From positions 121,765-185,764 of the forward strand of contig JAFGXS010000011.1 in assembly GCA_016936505.1 (NCBI GenBank): 64,000 bases of DNA, in the 5' to 3' direction. A model generated the notes under the pieces. It ran no database searches. It was not told where the DNA came from and saw only the letters and a list, made by a program, of their open reading frames with translations. The DNA comes from Bacteroidales bacterium. GTDB lineage: Bacteria > Bacteroidota > Bacteroidia > Bacteroidales > F082. The translations under genes and the position numbers were made by a program. Position 1 is the first letter of the stretch. Each line of letters starts with the position of its first letter. This document shows, piece by piece, positions 54,365-62,684 of the stretch.

Positions 54365-55702
54365 ATGCCGAGCCTTAAAAGAAGTATCGCGAAAAAAATT
54401 TTTGTACTTGACACTTCGGTGATTTTGTACAATCACAATGCCATCAATAATTTTGAAGAAAACGATGTGGCCATTCCTATCACTGTACTGGAAGAACTCG
54501 ACAATTTTAAAAAAGGAAACGACAGCAAAAATTTCGAAGCCAGGGAGTTTATCCGGTTCATAGATAAAATTTCAGGTAAATCAACTATGACCCAATGGAG
54601 GAGACTTAACGGGCCAGAGAAAGGACGTTTCAGGGTCATAATGAATGAAAACAGCAGAAAAGATGCACGTACTGTTTTTGGCGATGACAAACCGGATCAT
54701 AGAATATTAAATGCTGCACTGAAATTAAAAGAAGACCATCCAGATAAAAAAGTTATACTCGTCAGTAAAGACATTAATCTCAGGCTAAAAGCCAAGTCAT
54801 TGAATCTTCAGGCAGAAGACTTTGAAACAGGGAAAATCAAAAACATAGATTCGCTTTATACCGGAAAAAGCACCATTAGTATTGACAACTCACTGATTGA
54901 CAAGTTATACAATGATGGCTTTTTCGAGACTGAAGCCCTTGATATTGATGAACCTATACCCAATCAATACTTTATTTTAAAAGGAGACAAGGCCTCTGCG
55001 CTTGGATACTATAACCCCATTACAAAAAGAATAGAACGGGTTCAAAAGGAACCGGTATCTCGCATCTTACCAAGAAATGCTGAACAGGTTTTTGCCTTAC
55101 ATGCCATTTTGAATCCAGAAGTAAAACTGGTTACCTTACAAGGTGTTGCAGGAACTGGCAAAACGCTTCTCTCACTGGCCGGAGCATGGGAGCAAAGAAG
55201 ACAATACAAACAGATTTATCTTGCACGCCCCATAGTCCCATTGAGCAACAAAGATATTGGATACCTTCCGGGAGATGTTTCATCAAAAATCAATCCTTAT
55301 ATGGAACCGCTATGGGATAACCTTAAGTTTATCCAAAACCAGTACGGAGAACAGGACAAAGAATACCACAGAATTACAGAAGCCATAGAAAAAGAAAAAT
55401 TACTCATTACCCCGCTAACTTACATTCGTGGCAGAAGCATTTCCAATGTAATCTTCATCATTGACGAGGCACAAAACCTTACCCCACACGAAGTAAAAAC
55501 AATTATTACCCGTGCTGGTGAGAACACAAAGATTATTTTGTCGGGAGACATTTATCAAATTGACACACCTTATCTGGATTCGCAATCAAACGGGCTCTCA
55601 GTGCTTATCGACAGACTGAAGCAAAGTCCCTTGTATGCACACATAAGACTGGAAAAAGGTGAACGTTCAGAACTCGCAAACCTGGCTAACGATATGCTTT
55701 AG
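54365..55702 (+). CDS. PIN-domain/PhoH-family ATPase (YlaK-like)
   Basis: 445 residues in two parts. Residues 10-140 form a PIN ribonuclease domain (FVLDTSVILYNHNAI with Asp16, TVLEELDNFKKGND, DHRILNAALKL). Residues 235-440 form the PhoH ATPase with Walker A QGVAGTGKTLLSLAG near residue 260 and Walker B NVIFIIDEAQNLTPHEVK near residue 362. PIN-PhoH proteins act as RNA helicase/nuclease in stress or RNA decay; exact role here unknown. Its stop overlaps the stop of the converging M20 gene by four bases. Confidence 0.95.
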   Translation: MPSLKRSIAKKIFVLDTSVILYNHNAINNFEENDVAIPITVLEELDNFKKGNDSKNFEAREFIRFIDKISGKSTMTQWRRLNGPEKGRFRVIMNENSRKDARTVFGDDKPDHRILNAALKLKEDHPDKKVILVSKDINLRLKAKSLNLQAEDFETGKIKNIDSLYTGKSTISIDNSLIDKLYNDGFFETEALDIDEPIPNQYFILKGDKASALGYYNPITKRIERVQKEPVSRILPRNAEQVFALHAILNPEVKLVTLQGVAGTGKTLLSLAGAWEQRRQYKQIYLARPIVPLSNKDIGYLPGDVSSKINPYMEPLWDNLKFIQNQYGEQDKEYHRITEAIEKEKLLITPLTYIRGRSISNVIFIIDEAQNLTPHEVKTIITRAGENTKIILSGDIYQIDTPYLDSQSNGLSVLIDRLKQSPLYAHIRLEKGERSELANLANDML

Positions 55703-56889
55703 CGTTTTAACTGCATTAAAGCGTTCCATACCATTAAACCGGTTCCGATCTCTATACTGTCTTCATCCACATTAAAATTGGGATGATGCAATCCTGCCCA
55801 AATACCTTTGGCAACATTTCCGGTTCCCAAACGATAAAAACACGCAGGCACCACCTGAGCATAACTGGCAAAATCTTCTGCTGTCATCCGTAAAGGCAAT
55901 TCAACAACATTTTCCTCTCCCAGATACTCCCGTGCCGACTGAATTGCTGCTTCAGTTACATCAGCATCATTTTCAAGGAAAGGATATCCTTTATCAATAA
56001 AAACATCGCACTCGGTACCATTTGCGCGGGCAGTAAGTTCTGCCATCTCGGTTATTAGCCGATGCGCTTTTTTCCGCCACTCTTCGTCAAAAGTACGGAA
56101 CGTACCCTGAATAATTACTTCTGACGGAATTACATTGGTAGCCCCATCTGCCTGAATTCGCCCAAAAGACAGCACAGAAGGGATAGCCGGATATGCTTTT
56201 CTGCTGACAATTTTTTGCAGTGCAACGATTATTTCTGCAGCTGACAGAACCGTATCATCAATCTTATCAGGCATGGCAGCATGCCCACCTTTACCTCTTA
56301 CGGTTAAAGTAATTTCATCAGCAGAAGCCATATACATCCCCTTTCTAAACCCTACTTTACCCACTTCCAAATCAGGGTAAACATGCTGTCCCAACATTGA
56401 GTCGGGGCGTGGGTGATCCAAAACACCGGCCTCAATCATTTTTATAGCACCCCCCGGCAGTTTTTCCTCTGCCGGTTGAAAAATAAATTGCACTGTACCT
56501 TCAAAATTATCCTTCAACTCATTAATAATATGAACTGCTCCCATTAAACAAGTTGTGTGCACATCATGACCACAGGCATGCATTACACCCGGATTTAACG
56601 ATTTATATGGAATATCATTTTGTTCAACAATAGGCAAAGCATCAATATCTGCCCGCAAGGCTACCAATTTTTTATCAGGATTTTTCCCTTTAATATACCC
56701 CACAATACCATGGCCTGCGACATTATCGTGATAAGAGATATTCCATTTCTTCAGATGTTCAGCTATATAAGCAGCTGTTTTTTCTTCCAGGAAACTCAGT
56801 TCGGGATAAGCATGAATATGTCGGCGAATTTTCAATAAATCATTACTGATCAATTTCGCCTTTTCTTTTATTTGTTCTTTTGAAATCAA
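55699..56889 (-). CDS. M20-family amidohydrolase (carboxypeptidase/deacylase type)
   Basis: About 396 residues from TTG at 56889. The frame is open from ATG 56922, but a promoter-like TATTTTTG lies inside its first codons, and the extra residues (MFIFAFLALKD) do not fit the family N-terminus, while LISKEQIKEKAKLISNDLLK leads well into RRHIHAYPELSF. Metal motifs HACGHDVHTTCL (near 100) and QPAEEKLPGGAIKMIEAG are clear, and HHPNFNVDEDSIEIG closes the protein. Likely cytosolic N-acyl amino acid or peptide amidohydrolase. Confidence 0.88.
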   Translation of the reverse strand: MISKEQIKEKAKLISNDLLKIRRHIHAYPELSFLEEKTAAYIAEHLKKWNISYHDNVAGHGIVGYIKGKNPDKKLVALRADIDALPIVEQNDIPYKSLNPGVMHACGHDVHTTCLMGAVHIINELKDNFEGTVQFIFQPAEEKLPGGAIKMIEAGVLDHPRPDSMLGQHVYPDLEVGKVGFRKGMYMASADEITLTVRGKGGHAAMPDKIDDTVLSAAEIIVALQKIVSRKAYPAIPSVLSFGRIQADGATNVIPSEVIIQGTFRTFDEEWRKKAHRLITEMAELTARANGTECDVFIDKGYPFLENDADVTEAAIQSAREYLGEENVVELPLRMTAEDFASYAQVVPACFYRLGTGNVAKGIWAGLHHPNFNVDEDSIEIGTGLMVWNALMQLKR

Positions 56890-56909
56890 ATCTTTTAGCG
56901 CTAAAAAAG

Positions 56910-56917
56910 CAAAAATA
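56910..56917 (-). promoter_or_regulatory. -7 promoter element inside the annotated start of the M20 gene
   Basis: TATTTTTG on the minus strand overlaps codons 3-5 of the frame begun at ATG 56922. If real, transcription starts near 56905, beyond that ATG, so TTG 56889 is the better start. Confidence 0.35.
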
Positions 56918-56959
56918 AACATATTAACAATCTGATTGAAATGCCGTTTTAGAATTTAA

Positions 56960-56967
56960 TACCTTTG
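56960..56967 (+). promoter_or_regulatory. -7 promoter element of rbfA, at the start codon
   Basis: TACCTTTG ends 4 bases before the rbfA ATG (56972); TTG at 56936-56938 lies 21 bases upstream. Spacing implies that the transcript begins at or next to the start codon. Confidence 0.5.
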
Positions 56968-56971
56968 CCGC

Positions 56972-57325
56972 ATGGAAAGTAAACGTCAACAACGAATTCA
57001 AAAACTGCTGCAAAAAGATTTAGGTATCATTTTTCAGCAGGATTTTCCCATGATCATCAAAAATGCGATGGTAACGGTAACCAAAGTATACATAACACCC
57101 GATCTGGGTTTAGCTAAAGTATACCTGAGTATTTTTGCAACTGGTGGAAAAGAAGAGGTTTTGAAGGCCATTAAGAAACACACCAGTGAAATAAGAGGGA
57201 AACTGGGTAATCGGGTCAGACACCAATTAAGACAGGTTCCTGAACTTCATTTTTATGAAGACGATTCCTTAGATTATATTGAACACCTTGATGATTTATT
57301 AAACGAAGATCCAACCTCTATTTAA
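56972..57325 (+). CDS. rbfA: Ribosome-binding factor A
   Basis: 117 residues: KH-like fold that assists late 30S maturation and cold adaptation. MESKRQQRIQKLLQKDLGII at the start and VTVTKVYITPDLGLAKVYLS near 32 are typical; PELHFYEDDSLDYIEHLDDL closes the domain. Promoter element sits almost on the start, so the mRNA may be leaderless. Followed 15 bases later by a methyltransferase gene. Confidence 0.95.
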   Translation: MESKRQQRIQKLLQKDLGIIFQQDFPMIIKNAMVTVTKVYITPDLGLAKVYLSIFATGGKEEVLKAIKKHTSEIRGKLGNRVRHQLRQVPELHFYEDDSLDYIEHLDDLLNEDPTSI

Positions 57326-57340
57326 TCCGATTTCTCTTTT

Positions 57341-58165
57341 ATGCAATACGATCCGATCAAACGTAAATTGGGAGTTGTATTTAACCAGACTCCCGGACTC
57401 AGAAAACTATTTTATCGTTTACTTGATATTCTGTTGTTGCGTTCCTGGCACATCAGAAAAGCGTTCAAAGTATGGGAAAAAGAACAAAAAGAACCAGCAC
57501 ATATCCTTGATGCCGGTTCAGGATTTGGCCAATACGATTATTATATGGGGAAAAAACATCCCGAATGGAACATTAAAGGTATTGATGTAAAAGCTGAACA
57601 AATTGAGGATTGTAACGGATTTTTCCAGAAAATAAACTTCAATCATGTGCGATTTGAAGTAGCTGATTTAATAAAATTTACCGAACCGGAAACCTACGAT
57701 ATGGTGCTTTGTGTTGATGTAATGGAACACATTGAAGAAGACGTAAAGGTGCTTGAAAATTTCCAAAAATCTCTAAAAAAAGGAGGGATGCTGCTCATCT
57801 CAACTCCTTCTGATCAGGGGGGGTCTGATGTTCACCACGATCATGACCATGAAGAAGGAGAGAATCATTCTTTCATTGATGAACACGTTAGAGATGGCTA
57901 TGGTATTGAAGAAATTAAAACCAAAATGCTGAATGCCGGATTTAGTAAAACAGAAGTCCATTATCAATATGGTCCTGCCGGAAGAAGAGCATGGAGGCTG
58001 AGTATGAAATACCCCATCATTATGTTGAATACCAGTTATCTGTTTTTTGTTATACTCCCGTTCTATTATATTATTACTTTTCCTTTTGTACTTATTTTGA
58101 ACCTGATGGATGTTAAAGGAAAGCATAAAACCGGAACAGGCCTGATTGCCAAAGCCTGGAAATAA
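57341..58165 (+). CDS. SAM-dependent methyltransferase with a histidine-rich loop
   Basis: 274 residues. Class I methyltransferase core: HILDAGSGFGQYDYYMGKKH (motif I near residue 55), IKGIDVKAEQIEDC, and FKTDM-like TYDMVLCVDVMEHIEED near 127. Near residue 162 a loop rich in His, Asp and Glu (DVHHDHDHEEGENHSF) may bind metal. Two hydrophobic helices at the C-terminus (SYLFFVILPFYYIITFPFVL) suggest membrane attachment. Substrate unknown. Lies 15 bases after rbfA. Confidence 0.86.
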   Translation: MQYDPIKRKLGVVFNQTPGLRKLFYRLLDILLLRSWHIRKAFKVWEKEQKEPAHILDAGSGFGQYDYYMGKKHPEWNIKGIDVKAEQIEDCNGFFQKINFNHVRFEVADLIKFTEPETYDMVLCVDVMEHIEEDVKVLENFQKSLKKGGMLLISTPSDQGGSDVHHDHDHEEGENHSFIDEHVRDGYGIEEIKTKMLNAGFSKTEVHYQYGPAGRRAWRLSMKYPIIMLNTSYLFFVILPFYYIITFPFVLILNLMDVKGKHKTGTGLIAKAWK

Positions 58166-58176
58166 CAAAACGCCTA

Positions 58177-58578
58177 CTAAAAACGTAACTTGTGATAATC
58201 GTAGGTTTGATTATCGCGATATCTTTTAATTTGGGCTGCCAGCCTTATAAAGATTTCAAGATTATTCTTCTCAAGCCATTGTACAGCTTGTTTTTTACCC
58301 GATATTGCTTCTGCAAATACTATCAGAAAATCAAAACCAAATTTCCTGAGCCACAAAAAAGCTTCGGGTTGTTCATCAATTGCACCATCTAATGCGGCCA
58401 GTTCAGGAAACTTATTCTTCAGCAGCCAGTCTCTCGCCTCATAACTTCCTCTTATAGCACTACTCAGTGCTGCCAGTTCTGCATAATCATTCTGTAAAAG
58501 CCACTTTTGAAAAGCCCCGTCTTCTTCGGAAAAGGTTTCTCCAAAAGCAATCAATATTTTTGATGAATAATGCAACAT
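58177..58578 (-). CDS. Helical-repeat protein, unrecognised
   Basis: 133 residues with four degenerate repeats of about 25: AFQKWLLQNDYAELAALSSA, EARDWLLKNKFPELAALDGA, EAFLWLRKFGFDFLIVFAEA and QAVQWLEKNNLEIFIRLAAQ. Each has a Trp-Leu and Leu/Ala helix pair, as in short alpha-solenoids. No known family was recognised. It converges on the methyltransferase gene with an 11-base gap. Confidence 0.75.
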   Translation of the reverse strand: MLHYSSKILIAFGETFSEEDGAFQKWLLQNDYAELAALSSAIRGSYEARDWLLKNKFPELAALDGAIDEQPEAFLWLRKFGFDFLIVFAEAISGKKQAVQWLEKNNLEIFIRLAAQIKRYRDNQTYDYHKLRF

Positions 58579-58581
58579 GAT

Positions 58582-58617
58582 AAAAAAAGGGTGTGCTCTT
58601 CAATCGGAACACACCCT
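58582..58617 (-). terminator. Terminator after fbaA
   Basis: Read on the minus strand, AGGGTGTG pairs with CACACCCT around a 14-base loop, then seven T. Fourteen bases past the fbaA stop. Confidence 0.78.
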
Positions 58618-58631
58618 CAATTTTAATTTTA

Positions 58632-59711
58632 TTAATAACGATCGATACAATTCAGCTCTTCAAAAGCTCTCTTTAAACGGTCGCGCATTGTTTCTTCACC
58701 TGCACGGAGCCATTTACGAGGATCATAGTATTTTTTGTTTGGAGAATCTTCTCCTTCAGGATTTCCAATTTGTCCCTGTAGGTAATCATGATATTTTTTA
58801 TCATAATTACGAATTCCATCCCAGAAAGCCCATTGAGTATCGGTATCGATATTCATTTTTACAACACCATAGCCCACAGCTTCTTTAATTTTTTCAGGTT
58901 CTGAACCCGAGCCACCATGAAATACAAAGTTTACTGGATTTTCAGCAGTATTGTGTTTTTCCTGAATAAACTTCTGAGAATTATGCAGAATAATGGGTTC
59001 CAAACGAACATTACCGGGTTTATAAACTCCATGAACATTACCAAAAGCAGCGGCAATAGTAAAGCGTTTACTTACTGACATCAGTTCTTCATATGCCTGG
59101 TTTACTTCTTCAGGCTGAGTATATAATTTTGAATCATCAACACCTGAATTGTCAACACCATCTTCTTCTCCACCTGTAATACCTAATTCTATTTCCAGAG
59201 TCATCCCCATTTTAGCCATACGGGTCAAAAATTTCTTCGAGATTTCCAGGTTTTCTTCCAAAGATTCCTCGGAAAGGTCAAGCATATGTGAACTGAACAA
59301 AGGCTTACCATGAGTTTCATAATACTTTTCACCTGCATCAAGCAAGCCTTCCACCCAGGGCAACAGTTTTTTTGCACAGTGGTCTGTGTGTAAAATTACA
59401 GGAATCCCATACATCTCGGCCATTTGATGAACATGCAATGCTCCGGCAATAGAACCTGCAATGGCAGCTTTCTCGTTTGCATTGGAAATTGCCTTTCCTG
59501 CGTAAAAAGCACCCCCACCATTAGAGAATTGTATAATAATGGGTGAGTTTACCTCGCGGGCTGCTTCCAAAGCAGCATTTACAGAGTCAGAACCCACAAC
59601 ATTAACAGCAGGAATCGCAAACCCTTCTTTCTTTGCAACCTCAAAAATGTATTGAACATCATCTCCGGAAACAACTCCGGGTTTAATTTTTTCTGAAATT
59701 TTTATTGACAT
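58632..59711 (-). CDS. fbaA: Class II fructose-bisphosphate aldolase
   Basis: Reversible cleavage of fructose 1,6-bisphosphate to dihydroxyacetone phosphate and glyceraldehyde 3-phosphate, zinc-dependent. 359 residues of the long class IIA form. VILHTDHCAKKLLPW near residue 105 (catalytic Asp and zinc His), FGNVHGVYKPGNV near 225 and VFHGGSGSEPEKIKEAV near 265 with zinc His are present. Complements pfkA. A -7 element is at 59744-59751 and a terminator follows. Confidence 0.97.
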   Translation of the reverse strand: MSIKISEKIKPGVVSGDDVQYIFEVAKKEGFAIPAVNVVGSDSVNAALEAAREVNSPIIIQFSNGGGAFYAGKAISNANEKAAIAGSIAGALHVHQMAEMYGIPVILHTDHCAKKLLPWVEGLLDAGEKYYETHGKPLFSSHMLDLSEESLEENLEISKKFLTRMAKMGMTLEIELGITGGEEDGVDNSGVDDSKLYTQPEEVNQAYEELMSVSKRFTIAAAFGNVHGVYKPGNVRLEPIILHNSQKFIQEKHNTAENPVNFVFHGGSGSEPEKIKEAVGYGVVKMNIDTDTQWAFWDGIRNYDKKYHDYLQGQIGNPEGEDSPNKKYYDPRKWLRAGEETMRDRLKRAFEELNCIDRY

Positions 59712-59743
59712 AGTTTATGAATTTTATGATCGAAACACTCCTA

Positions 59744-59751
59744 CAAAATTA
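59744..59751 (-). promoter_or_regulatory. -7 promoter element of fbaA
   Basis: TAATTTTG on the minus strand, 32 bases before the ATG; a TTG lies at 59776-59778, 24 bases upstream. Confidence 0.4.
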
Positions 59752-59853
59752 CTTAAAAAAGGGGACAGATTTGCACAATACAAATTGTTTACTAACTGGA
59801 AATCACCTAAATAATGTTAAGCTATTGAAACCTCTTTTGCAAACGTTTGAAAC

Positions 59854-60909
59854 CTAATCTACTTTCTTATATTTTTTACTTTTCCTGTAAACATTTTTGA
59901 TCCAAATGGGAAGAATAATAACACCTATAAACAGATAAGGATAATAAGAAATTAGTCTCCAAAAAATAGCTAATGTGGTTCCCCACGAAGCATCAGGAAT
60001 AAAATCATGAAGAAAATCAGTAAAAATATACTCTGCAATTCCGCTACCTCCCGGAGTTGGGCTAATGAGTAAGATAATCCACATTGTTAGTTGGCGACCA
60101 TAAATTAAAAACTGATCATAAAAATTCATGGATTTAACAAAAAAGGCCATCAACAGAAAATTAACCACCCAATAACGTCCAGTCCATGAAAATATAGTAG
60201 CCAACATACTTTTGATCCAATACCCTGGACCCTTTCCTTTTATTAGTTTTGAACTTCTGATCAGTTGATTGGCATATTTACGTGTCTGGAGTCTCCATTT
60301 TCGCAACACAGGAAATAAGAACACCCAAGACACAAATTTTTTAAATAAATATGGGTTCACAAAGAGAGCATAAGCCAAAAAAACCGTGTACAAAAAAATT
60401 ATGCCATAACCCATATAAAAACCATAAATCAAATCAGCCATCTTTTTAGTATCCGGAGGAAAAATATTGTTGCCGTAGAAAAGATAAATTAATGGAACCA
60501 TCACTATAAAAAACAACTCATCGAGAAAAATAGCAGTAAGTACAACGGCTGTGCTCTTTCCTACACTGATACCTTCTTTATAAAGAAAAAAAATGGCAGG
60601 TGCTGTACCGCCAACTACTGAAGGGGAAATTGCTGAGCTGAATTCCCACAGCATAATAATATTGAACGCTTGTTTCCAGGATAATTTTGAATCGGTCAGC
60701 ACAATAATTCTGTACATATAGGCCACATCGCGCACAAACATCATCAGGAAAGCGATAAAAACAAACAGGATTGTATGACCTGTGAATTTTACAAAACTAA
60801 ATGAATTAGGGTCAAAGTTTCTAAAAAGCAACCATGCGCTAACACCCAATCCAATAAATATGGGTAATAAAATACGGGATGGCTTAAGACTACTTACAAT
60901 TTTATCCAC
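59854..60909 (-). CDS. LPG-synthase-type/flippase-like integral membrane protein
   Basis: About 351 residues from GTG at 60907-60909. The frame is open from ATG 60990, but an exact -7 promoter element (60968-60975) lies inside its first codons; the GTG gives MDKIVSSLKPSRILLPIFIG, a normal family start. Seven or eight hydrophobic helices, with WEFSSAISPSVVGGTAPAIF near 100 and ISPTPGGSGIAEYIF near 300, which match the GGxxAP and PTPGGxGxxE pattern of the lysylphosphatidylglycerol synthase TM (UPF0104/AglD) family. Substrate (lipid-linked) unknown. Confidence 0.85.
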   Translation of the reverse strand: MDKIVSSLKPSRILLPIFIGLGVSAWLLFRNFDPNSFSFVKFTGHTILFVFIAFLMMFVRDVAYMYRIIVLTDSKLSWKQAFNIIMLWEFSSAISPSVVGGTAPAIFFLYKEGISVGKSTAVVLTAIFLDELFFIVMVPLIYLFYGNNIFPPDTKKMADLIYGFYMGYGIIFLYTVFLAYALFVNPYLFKKFVSWVFLFPVLRKWRLQTRKYANQLIRSSKLIKGKGPGYWIKSMLATIFSWTGRYWVVNFLLMAFFVKSMNFYDQFLIYGRQLTMWIILLISPTPGGSGIAEYIFTDFLHDFIPDASWGTTLAIFWRLISYYPYLFIGVIILPIWIKNVYRKSKKYKKVD

Positions 60910-60967
60910 TAAATATCTACGATTTAAATGATGAATGCAGTATCGATTATCTTTCTCAAGTATTAAA

Positions 60968-60975
60968 CAAAGATA
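60968..60975 (-). promoter_or_regulatory. -7 promoter element inside the long frame of the LPG-type gene
   Basis: TATCTTTG on the minus strand, exact match, with TTG at 60996-60998, 20 bases upstream. It supports the downstream GTG start at 60909. Confidence 0.55.
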
Positions 60976-61138
60976 CTCATCCTGAATCATATTGTCAATT
61001 TAATTAACAACTGCCGATTTGTCTTATTTAATTTAAATAAACTGTCATTTTGTCTTTACAAAAAATACATTTAGTCACAAAAATGGGCATGGTACATAAT
61101 TTGAAATATAGCCATCAGAATATTAATAACAAAATTAT

Positions 61139-61144
61139 AGGAGG
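61139..61144 (+). promoter_or_regulatory. Strong Shine-Dalgarno site of the Hsp20 gene
   Basis: AGGAGG lies 8 bases before the ATG at 61153. It is a full match to the anti-SD, unlike the starts checked elsewhere in the window, and fixes the start. Confidence 0.8.
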
Positions 61145-61152
61145 ATTTAACC

Positions 61153-61569
61153 ATGAACTTAATCAGATTTAATCAGTATCCGATTTTTAACGATTTATTT
61201 GAAAATTTTGAAAGAAATTTCATCAACCAGGCAAACGAACTTAAAGGCGATATGCCTGCGGTGAATATCAACGAAGAAAATGACAGATTTATTTTGGAAC
61301 TCGCAGCACCAGGATTGAACAAATCAGACTTTAAAATTAATCTGGACAATCAAGTGTTGACAATCTCATCTGCAAAGAAAGAAGAAAAGAATGAGAAAAA
61401 CTACACAAGAAGAGAGTTTCTGTTCAATAGCTTTACCAGATCATTCACCCTTCCAAAGAATGTTGATTCAGAGAAAATCAGTGCTGACTATGAAAACGGG
61501 ATCTTAAAACTACAACTTCCAAAGAAGGACCTGGAAACAAAAATCAGCAAACAAATTGAAATCAGATAA
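61153..61569 (+). CDS. Small heat-shock protein (Hsp20/alpha-crystallin family)
   Basis: 138 residues: an N-terminal arm, then an alpha-crystallin domain (PAVNINEENDRFILELAAPG near 34 to LPKNVDSEKISADYENGILK near 100, ending GILKLQLPKKD), then a C-terminal anchor ISKQIEI with an I-x-I type motif. ATP-independent holdase that keeps unfolding proteins soluble. Stands alone between an outward-facing membrane gene and exb genes; the strong SD suits fast high-level translation under stress. Confidence 0.95.
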   Translation: MNLIRFNQYPIFNDLFENFERNFINQANELKGDMPAVNINEENDRFILELAAPGLNKSDFKINLDNQVLTISSAKKEEKNEKNYTRREFLFNSFTRSFTLPKNVDSEKISADYENGILKLQLPKKDLETKISKQIEIR

Positions 61570-61587
61570 AATCTGACGAGCTGAAAC

Positions 61588-61619
61588 AAAAAAAGCGGAT
61601 CATACGATCCGCTTTTTTT
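61588..61619. terminator. Bidirectional terminator between hsp20 and exbD
   Basis: Stem AAGCGGATC/GATCCGCTT with loop ATAC and A/T runs on both sides, between converging genes. Confidence 0.85.
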
Positions 61620-61633
61620 GTTTATTAAAAGAA

Positions 61634-62095
61634 TTATTTCTTACCTTTTCTGGTAGAATAATTAATCTTCAAAGCGTTAGATTTACGTAATTCCTGCTTT
61701 ACATCAGTAACAATTCCCATCTTGGTATTTTGATCTACTTTCAATGCAAAAGTCAGTAAATTTCTATCAGATTCAGGACGAGCCTGGCGTTCTCGAGCTA
61801 CAAATTCAGGAATTTGTTTTACTGATGCAAAAGCATCATTCAACTGGATTCTTGATTTAGAACCAAGACTTTTATTCACGGGTTCGCCAATATAAATATA
61901 ACTTACCAACGATTTTTTCTCCAGTTTTTGAACCTGAGTTGCCTCCGGTAATTTAATGTGCACCAAAGGAGTAGTTTCACGCATATGTGTTGTTACCATA
62001 AAAAAGAACAACAACATAAAAATGATATCCGGCAATGAAGCTGTATTGATCTGCGCCTGACCACCCTTGGTTTTAGATGTTTTAAATTTCGCCAT
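61634..62095 (-). CDS. exbD: ExbD/TolR-family biopolymer transport protein (second copy)
   Basis: 153 residues. Short cytosolic N-terminus, one transmembrane helix (LPDIIFMLLFFFMVTTHM) with the essential Asp at residue 23, then a periplasmic domain (VHIKLPEATQVQKLEKKSLV; VVTDVKQELRKSNALKINYS). ExbD with ExbB passes proton motive force to TonB. Last gene of the exb operon, 2 bases after the other exbD; pairs of exbD are common in Bacteroidota. Confidence 0.93.
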   Translation of the reverse strand: MAKFKTSKTKGGQAQINTASLPDIIFMLLFFFMVTTHMRETTPLVHIKLPEATQVQKLEKKSLVSYIYIGEPVNKSLGSKSRIQLNDAFASVKQIPEFVARERQARPESDRNLLTFALKVDQNTKMGIVTDVKQELRKSNALKINYSTRKGKK

Positions 62096-62097
62096 AA

Positions 62098-62676
62098 TTA
62101 CTGCCCTCCAACGTTTTCAGGTTCTGCCTCAGAAACACGAATCGGAACCAATTTATTGATTAAGTCTATCTTTTTCTGATTTACTAAATCTTTAAATGGA
62201 ACACCATAATATCTCATTGATTCCTGATCCTTCATTTCATCAAAGGCTTTTGCCAAAGCATTCTGAACCTTTATATACATCTCATAGGAAGTTCCCCGGT
62301 CGTTTTTCAAAGACACAACTCCCTTGGTCATCATTACTTTTTTTCCTAATTCAGGAATATATTCTTCTTTGACCTCGGGGAAATTAGGATCATTTGGATG
62401 AAGTGCCATAAAATCTTCTACTCGCTGTGGTAGGTTTTCAACAGTAGCTGGCTTACCATTAACAAGCATTAAATCATGACTATTAATAAGGATCTTCAGA
62501 ACATTACGATCCTTAACATCCACGTGTGTATCTTTATTCTTAACTGGCGGGGGCAGTATCCTTGTAATACCGATATCTGTATCCATGGTTGTAGTAACCA
62601 GGAAGAATATCAATAGCAGAAATGCGATATCCGCCATTGACCCGGCATTAATTTCTGGTGCTGCTCTTCTAGCCAT
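62098..62676 (-). CDS. exbD: ExbD/TolR-family biopolymer transport protein (first copy)
   Basis: 192 residues, longer than its partner. One helix (MADIAFLLLIFFLVTTTM) with Asp16, then a periplasmic domain with an insertion around residues 70-130 (MALHPNDPNFPEVKEEYIPE). The C-terminus NVGGQ ends just before the next start. Starts 8 bases after the 4-TM gene. Confidence 0.92.
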   Translation of the reverse strand: MARRAAPEINAGSMADIAFLLLIFFLVTTTMDTDIGITRILPPPVKNKDTHVDVKDRNVLKILINSHDLMLVNGKPATVENLPQRVEDFMALHPNDPNFPEVKEEYIPELGKKVMMTKGVVSLKNDRGTSYEMYIKVQNALAKAFDEMKDQESMRYYGVPFKDLVNQKKIDLINKLVPIRVSEAEPENVGGQ

Positions 62677-62684
62677 AATAACTC

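Noticed and set aside
58577..58888. 103-codon plus-strand frame
   Set aside because: Covers the fbaA terminator and the antisense of the fbaA 3' end; no start signal.
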